The translations under genes were made by a program, and so were the position numbers. DNA of 64,000 bases from Schizonepeta tenuifolia. Taxonomy: Eukaryota > Streptophyta > Magnoliopsida > Lamiales > Lamiaceae. Below are positions 57,402-64,000 of this stretch, one piece after another. The number at the start of each line of letters is the position of its first letter. Within the stretch, counting starts at the first letter, position 1. The notes beneath the pieces are model-generated. The model did no database searches. It was not told the DNA's origin and saw nothing but the letters and a program-made list of their open reading frames with translations. The stretch is from contig CM055958.1 of assembly GCA_029490685.1 (NCBI GenBank), positions 14,506,230-14,570,229 of the forward strand, in the 5' to 3' direction.

Positions 57402-60400
57402 TGTCACAACCCCAAATCCCGAGGGACGGCAAAGCCGGGGTGCGACTAGGGGTTAGATTAAAGAAGTGGGGAAGAAGGGGGATAAATGAATAAACAGACA
57501 ACGATTGAACGACAACTGATATCTATGAACAGATTTTTATATTAAAAAGAAAGAGAGAGTCGACCTTGAAGGGTCGCTCGACAAGTTGTTCAAAAAGGAA
57601 CTAAGTTCATTGTACGGGACTTAGACAAAAAGATAGGTTTACATTAACTCAAAAAGATTGGCAGCGGAAAGCGTAAAGCTTGACATACAGTTCTTCATAC
57701 TATTTCAACTCTATACTCAATCCTTACTCAACCTTCACCGCTCCCGTCACTCAACGTGCCCATTTTATAAAACATATGCAGGGCTAAGTATAAACATACT
57801 TAGTGGGCACGTTGCCGAAAACATATCATAAGTATAGATTAATCAGACATCTCATTTCTTTAGCACATCGGGGTTTTTCAATAAATACCCGTGTCTACTA
57901 AACATTTTCTTTCTCATTAACATAGCTTACGTAAGCATTTTTCTGACTGTTGTTACTTTCATATTAACACAAATATGTTTCAACGCCGGGGAAGAGTTAA
58001 CTTCTTCCGCGCACGTTCCTCACCGTGGCTGGCTACCCCTCAACAGAGTTCCACACACACCGGCTACCGTGTACACTAATTCTGGATAACACACTGTGGG
58101 TTAACTCAGAATCCGATCGTTAACTGGTTGGCGAACCAACATCAGATAGGCATAATAGAATTCACATAAAACAAAATCATTTATGCCCTGATAATCACTT
58201 TGAAAACACAGTTATCAAAGCTATAAATAAACATTTTCAAGCATCGCTCATTTTATTTGTATATAGAAAAGCCCACCTCAATCGTTTACAGAACAAACTT
58301 TAACCTTCGGTCTTCCGTCCTGTCTTCAACTCCGACTTCCTTCTTTTATCGCAAATATTCAAACTTTAGTAATCGATCAAGACGATTAAAGAAAAGAAAT
58401 TGAATTCGGTTTAGACTTTTAAGCCTTTGCACTTTACTACTTTCTTTTGATTAACGTATAAATGAGACTTCGATCAATTCTCGTCTACAAACTGACTCGG
58501 CTCATTACTTGGCACTTAGGTCAGTAGATAATGGATGTCGATAACTTATAACGACTTAAAAGTTCACATGGAACGAAGTTGAAATGGATTCAACTTTAAG
58601 AAATTAAGTTTTGGAAACTTTCTGCATCATACAGCAGTTCTGGAGTTCTCACAGAACAGAAAACTTCAGAACAGGGGATGAAATTTATACCAAAAGAAAG
58701 CCCTGGGTGTCTAGTTTACTCTCCAATTTACGGATCTTGATTTCGTTAAGCGAGCTAGAAGTTATAACAGTTTCCGTGAAACATCACAAAACAGTCGCGC
58801 GAAACCCTAATGCTCGACAAAACTCAACGCACGATTCCCTAGGTTCGATTAATGCTATTCCACTTTTATTTTCACGAAATTTTCATCTCAATGCAGTCAA
58901 TCATGCAATATCCCTTAATCAGGTTCACATTCACGTCTTTTGATTAAACAAACGACGAGCATTTCCTCGTCATTTCCAACTAACCAATTACTAAACCAAA
59001 TCCAATTTCAAATTCTATTTCATTCTTCGACTTCTCGTTTCTTAACTATAACTCATAACATCTTGTATCTCGGATGGAAATGTCGTCAAATACAATATCG
59101 TTCGTCAATCAATAACAATCATTATTATCAAAAAGGTTTTCCTTATTCGACTTTTCTATCGGCTTTTAATCTCGATTCTCCGTCTCTTATAAAAAATCAA
59201 ACCTTCTTAGAATTCGTTCAAACTTTACGGTTACGATCATCAACTAACAAGATTATCATAAGTTTGAATCACAAACCTAAATCATTATTCATGCTCGACT
59301 TATCGACGATTGCTCGTCTCTTACTAAAAATCCTACGTTATCCAATTTCGTTCAAATTTTACAACAACGATCATTATCTATCAAGAATCACTAATATGCA
59401 AACCATATTATCAAAACATTAACGAGCCTCAACTTCTCAATGGATTTCCGTCTCTTACGTTTTCCAATTTATTTTTAGAAAAATTCCAAATAATTATATA
59501 TTCATCCTTAATCATCCTACATACCATTTCCATTAACAATTCATGCATATCATAGCATCTACTACACCAAATCATCCATTCTTCATCTCTTACATTTTGA
59601 TTTTTGTTTTTAGAAAATTCTAAATTAATTCATGTAGTTATCTAACATCATATATATCACTAATTCATTAATCAAACAACAAGAAAATCGAACTAGCATC
59701 AAACCCCTAAAATCTATAAAAATTTCAGTAATAACCTAACTAGGGGGGGGGGGGATGATTCCTTCGATTTCAATCCATAAAATCTATTCCTAGGCATACT
59801 ATATCATGAATTAAACAAGGGTTCAACATGCTTCTTTATCCTCTTAATTTCAAAAAAAAATGAAGAAGATGGAATCAAGCTTTTGTTCGGTTCATATCAT
59901 AGACGATGTTCTTACCTTGCGAAATATGAAGTCGGATATGAAATCGATCGGTGGATGTGAGACTTGTATGTTGTTGAGAAGAGCTTGGAGATGAATTTTT
60001 AGTGGAGGAATTTGAGAGAGAATGGGGAGAGAAAGAAGAAGAAGTGGCGGCAATGGGAGAGAGGGAGAAGAGAGGATGACTCATGTATACTATTACATAA
60101 AGTGAGATAAAATATCCAACTAAAGGGTGGTGACTCGCTAAGGAGCGTTTGGACGCGAAATATTTGACGAAAATATCTCGTTTTCGGGTTTTAAACGACG
60201 TTATAAAAGTCGAGAAATAATTTCTTGGGTGGTTACGTATTCGACGAAATCTAATTCGTCCGTTAGATTAGAAATAATTCACATACTCGAAAAACCTAAT
60301 TCGTTTTTCAAAATCCGAGAAAAAGTCGGGATTAGACAGTCTAAAATTCGCCCGGAAAAATCATATAAACTGACTTTCTTCGGTGAACTCGTATCGAAGA

Positions 60401-60632
60401 AAAAGTGAATGTAAATTTTGACGTTTTTTTTCAATCTGAGTTTTCGGACGAAAAATCTATCGGACGCGAAAACCCTAATACAGTAGTCGTTCAACCGACT
60501 TCTGGAATTTATTTTCAGAAACGGATTTCACCGTAAATCTTAGAATAAAAAATCCTTAACTTAGGCGTGCAAAGCCTTAATTAATAAACAAACTTTTATT
60601 TTTTGTCGGAAGAAAATATCCGAGGTATTACA
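57402..60632 (-). repeat. Gypsy D 3' LTR, 3231 bp
   Basis: Starts TGTCACAACCCC and ends GAGGTATTACA, followed by the PPT (minus GAAGGGTAGGA, 60633-60643). Stem-loop at 57784-57803 with a T-A pair replacing C-G. No gene inside. Confidence 0.92.
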
Positions 60633-60659
60633 TCCTACCCTTCTAACAAGAAATTTCGT

Positions 60660-63460
60660 CCTGAAATTTGCATATCTTCTTCAAACTGTTCGGGGTACTT
60701 TTTCCCCATCTTTTCTTCGAGTTCTCACGTCGCTTTTTCTTGCCCGTGGTGATTCTATAATACTTTTACTAACTGTACTGACTTGCTTCTTAACTCTCAC
60801 ACTTTTCGATTCAAGATCGATTGCGGTCTTTCATCATAGTTTATAACTTAAATCAGGAATCAAGAACTATGTCTTGCTGGTAGATCATGTGTTTAGAAAT
60901 GAACACGTACTTTCTTAACGAGATACGCAAATATAATAAACATTCCATGGACTTGGCGACACGGCCAATCTATACACATAAAAACTATCTTTTTCAAGAT
61001 ATCTAGAGATCATAAAAATCTTTGTCTAAGCTTACACTTGACACGAATCTAATGATTCTCTTCAATGGAGAAACTTTTAAGAAAACTTTATCTCCCTTTT
61101 CGAATTTAAGTTCTGATCGGCGTAAATCACATAAGACTTTTGTCTTCTCTAAACTTCTTTCATTCGGACTTGAGTTTATCTAATGATCTCGATCATTTCA
61201 CTGACCGTATCTGGTCCTAGGTTCTTTTCTTTCACCTACCTTATTACAATAAGGCAGTTATCTAAACTTCTTCCTATACAAGACCTCGTAAGGTGCAATA
61301 CTTATCGTAGCCCGATAACCATTGTTATGAGCAAAATCGACCAACGGCAAAACATTCTTCCATTTTGCACTTCAATCTAATATTATCGTTCTCAACACAT
61401 CTATGAGTACTCGTATCGTCCTCTCAGATTGTCCATCCGTTTAGGGGTGAAAAGCGGTATTAAAATTAAGGTTGGTACTCGGCTTCTTTTGCATAGTAGT
61501 CCAAAACCTTGAAGTAAATCTGGCATCTCTATCAAACCTTATCGACTTTTGTATTCCGTGCAGACGTACAATCTTACGAACATACAACTGAGCTAACTTT
61601 CTGATCCAAAGGTAATTGGAATTGGTAGGAAGTGAATTGATTTTGTGAACCTATCAATAACCACCCAGGTGGCAGTATCTCCTTTTCTAGGCTTTGGGCA
61701 AACCCGTCACAAAATTCATGGCTATATCTTCCCACTTCTACGTTGGAATACTTAATGGTTGTAGCAATCCGTATGGTCTTTGGTGTAAAGCTTTCACTTG
61801 TTGATAAGCCAAACATTGTTCTATAAACGAGGCAACATCTTGTTTTAATCCGTTTTACCGGAAATTCTTTCTTAAATCTTAATATGTCTTCGTACTCTCT
61901 GGGCATGCTGTTTATGGCGTATCGTGAGCCTCACTCATGATATCTTTCTTCTATTTGTCGTTATTAGGGATATAAGGTCTACTTTTAAATAAAATTACAT
62001 TGTCTGGTGCCTCGGAAAAACCGTCTGGTTTATCCGTTCTTATCTTAAACCGAAGCTTTTCGATCGACTCATCCTTTCTCTAGGCATTAATGATTCTTTT
62101 TCGTAAGTCTGGTGTAGCTACTAGTGCTGCTATATGGTCTGTTATCATTTCAGGTGCATCGAGCACTTCTAAGTCCATTTTCTTAAATTCTCATACAAGA
62201 GTTTTTTTCTCAACAAAGAGACATCCTAACTTGGTTGGAGTCTTGCGACTCAGGGCGTCAGCTACCACGTTTGCTTTTCCTGGATGATAGTTGATTCCGC
62301 AATCATAATCCTTGACTAATTCGAGCCATCGTCTTTGTCTCATGTTCAATTCCTTTTGCTCGAAAAAGTATTTCAAACTCTTATGGTCCGTAAAAATCTC
62401 AACCCTAACACCATAGAGATGGTGTCTCCAAATCTTCAGCGTATGCACAACGGCTGCTAGTTCTAAGTCGTGGGTTGGGCATTCAACTTCAAGTTGTCGT
62501 GAAGCATAAGCTATCACCTTTCCGTCTTGCATCAAAACACAACCTAATTCGTTCTTCGAAGCATCTGTATAGACCACGTATTCCTTATTTGCTTCTGGCA
62601 GAGCCAACACTGGTGCTGTGGTTAACTTTTCCTTGAGTGTCTGAAAATTCTTCTCGCATTCGTCCGTCCATCTGTACTTGTTTTCCTTCCGAAGTAGTTG
62701 CGTCATAGGTCTAGAAATCATTGAAAATCCTTCGATGAATCTTCTGTAATAACCGGCTAAGCCTAAGAAACTCCTAATTTCGTTCGGACTTATCGGTGAT
62801 TTCCAATCGCGTACTGCCTCTACCTTGGCAGGATCTACCTTGATGCCTTCTGCTGATACAATGTGTCCAAGGAACATCACTTCCTTCAACAAAAATTTGC
62901 ACTTACTGAATTTGGCGTAAAGTTTCTCAGCTCTAAGCGTTTCTAACACTATTCGCAAGTGTTCCTCGTGCTCCTTCTCATTCTTGGAGTAAATGAAAAT
63001 GTCGTTGATAAAGCTAAGATGAATTTGTCTAAGTGCGGGTGAAAGATTCGATTCATGGGATCCATGAATATTGCGGGGCGTTAGTCAAACTAAATAGCAT
63101 AAATTAGGAATTCGTAATGGCCATATCTGGTTCGAAATGCAGTTTTTTTTTTGTTAGGTATATCCTCGGGTTTGATTTTCAATTGATGTTACCTAGATCA
63201 TAAATCTATTTTGAAAAGACTCCTGCACCCTTAAGCTGATCAAAAAGGTCTTCTATCCTTGGCAAATGATACTTATTATTAAGGGTGATCTTATTTAACT
63301 CTCGATAATCTATGCACATTCTCATAGAACCATCCTTCTTTCTTACAAACAAAACTGGTGCTCCCAACGGTGAAACACTCGGTCTAATGAATCCAAGGTC
63401 TAACAATTCTTCCAGCTGGATCTTAAGCTCTTCTAATTCTTTCGGCCTATGCTCCATATA
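60660..63460 (-). pseudogene. pol: Gypsy D pol: RT, RNase H, integrase, chromodomain
   Basis: From 5' to 3' (right to left): RT start with FIRPSVSPLGAPVLFVRKK and MCIDYRELNKI (63206-63457). RT is damaged to 62958. The open frame 62958-62191 holds the RT connection (FLGLAGYYRRFIEGFS) and RNase H (YTDASKNELGC, FTDHKSLKYFF, NVVADALSRK). The integrase is frameshifted but followable (CLAYQQVKA, TWKWEDIAMNFVTGLPK, DGQSERTI) at about 60830-61910. The chromodomain-like tail SILNRKV...LVKVL...NHHGQEKAT ends in EEKMGKKYPEQF (about 60680-60822), with stops at three expected positions. RNase H before integrase confirms gypsy order. Confidence 0.9.
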
Positions 63461-63759
63461 AAATGGCGTAGTTAAAAATTAATCATTTCATCCTATGGAT
63501 TATATCTACGTCGAATATTTTCATTACGTTCCGATTGCTTGCTATGATCTTTAAAAAGACCATAAGTTAAATTCTATTGTTCGAGAAAAACTAAGGAAGT
63601 GACAATAATTTCTCCTAAGGCGTGGTTATTCTTATTTTATGAGTAGCGCACTCTAGTCCTACTCTTATAGTGTCGACATGCACTAAAAATAACAGATGTA
63701 AAGTTCTGGTATGAGGTAGAATAATGACAAGGTAATCAAGAAGTTCGTCCTATACCTGC
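63461..63759 (-). pseudogene. Gypsy D protease remnant with internal deletion
   Basis: About 300 bases, where element A has roughly 650. The sequence around GGATTATATCTACGTCGAAT matches A's protease near 1133-1158, then jumps near 63470 to the pre-RT linker. No open frame. Confidence 0.7.
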
Positions 63760-64000
63760 CTAATTTCTTTTACCCTTATAGCGCTTCTCTCGCCTAATCA
63801 TGAATGCCCTTGCACTCTGTTGTTGTTGATACTGCTGCTGCGTCATCTGCTGTAGCGGCTGTGCCTGAATTGCCCTCAAAGGTTGGGGCTGACCATACTG
63901 ATTCGATCCTACTGGTTGCATTGGTTTTGGACAATTTCTTTTCACGTGTCCTTTCTGTCCACATTTAAAGCAAACACCAGAGTTTGCTTGACAGACACCG
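63760..64000 (-). pseudogene. gag: Gypsy D gag C-terminus (partial)
   Basis: A knuckle of the form CFKCGQKGHVKRNCPKP (about 63915-63970) is followed by a Gln-rich stretch and AFMIRREKRYKGKRN, stopping at 63760. It parallels A's gag end. The remainder lies beyond the right edge. Confidence 0.85.

Larger units (their letters stand above)
57402..64000 (-). mobile_element. Ty3/gypsy chromovirus D, 3' part, cut by right edge
   Basis: 3' LTR 57402-60632, PPT, pol with chromodomain remnant, integrase, RNase H, RT, partial protease, and the end of gag at the window edge. Related to A and B, but the LTR is shorter and closer to C. Left flank TGCAG; the 5' LTR is off-window. Confidence 0.9.

Overview
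The window is repeat-dense nuclear DNA from a flowering plant, most likely a eudicot (an asterid is possible but not proven). The evidence is plant-type Ty3/gypsy chromoviruses, Ty1/copia elements of Sirevirus-like layout, a Stowaway MITE and AT-rich filler. I found no host protein gene, rRNA, tRNA gene or CRISPR array. Nearly all coding sequence belongs to retrotransposons on the minus strand, so each element's 5' end lies at its higher coordinate.

Layout. 1-23592 is chromovirus A, cut by the left edge. It has pol (RT open to the edge), gag, an extra acidic ORF upstream of gag, a long leader with tandem primer-binding sites, and a 3.5 kb 5' LTR. Its leader is interrupted by copia element 1 (4642-18287; two 1600-bp LTRs; TSD TTACA). 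23593-24222 is the end of an older LTR into which A inserted. 24223-25048 is AT-rich filler. 25049-36540 is chromovirus B: intact 3' LTR, decayed pol with a chromodomain remnant, broken gag, an intact 333-codon upstream ORF, and a rearranged 5' LTR. 37070-38900 looks like a MITE split by solo LTR E (37118-38633; TSD CTATG). 39408-55662 is solo LTR C (TSD GTATA), split by copia element 2 (about 41300-54419). 55805-56081 is a Stowaway MITE. 57402-64000 is chromovirus D (3' LTR, pol with chromodomain remnant, start of the gag end), cut by the right edge.

What stands out. (1) Both copia elements carry a very large third ORF (about 1,130-1,205 codons) after pol, in the env-like position. Between the two copies it is only about half identical in protein, although their RT/RNase H is over 90% identical. 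A conserved TATA-box region lies in front of it, as if it had its own promoter. (2) Chromoviruses A and B carry an unrecognised acidic ORF upstream of gag. It is intact in B although B's gag-pol is dead, and 3' splice-site-like sequences sit just upstream of both this ORF and gag. (3) The chromovirus LTRs share a short stem-loop with compensatory changes. (4) A's leader holds a ladder of repeated, hairpin-forming primer-binding sites. (5) The copia LTRs end in a perfect hairpin closing on a homopolymer loop. Identities and difference counts are by-eye estimates.
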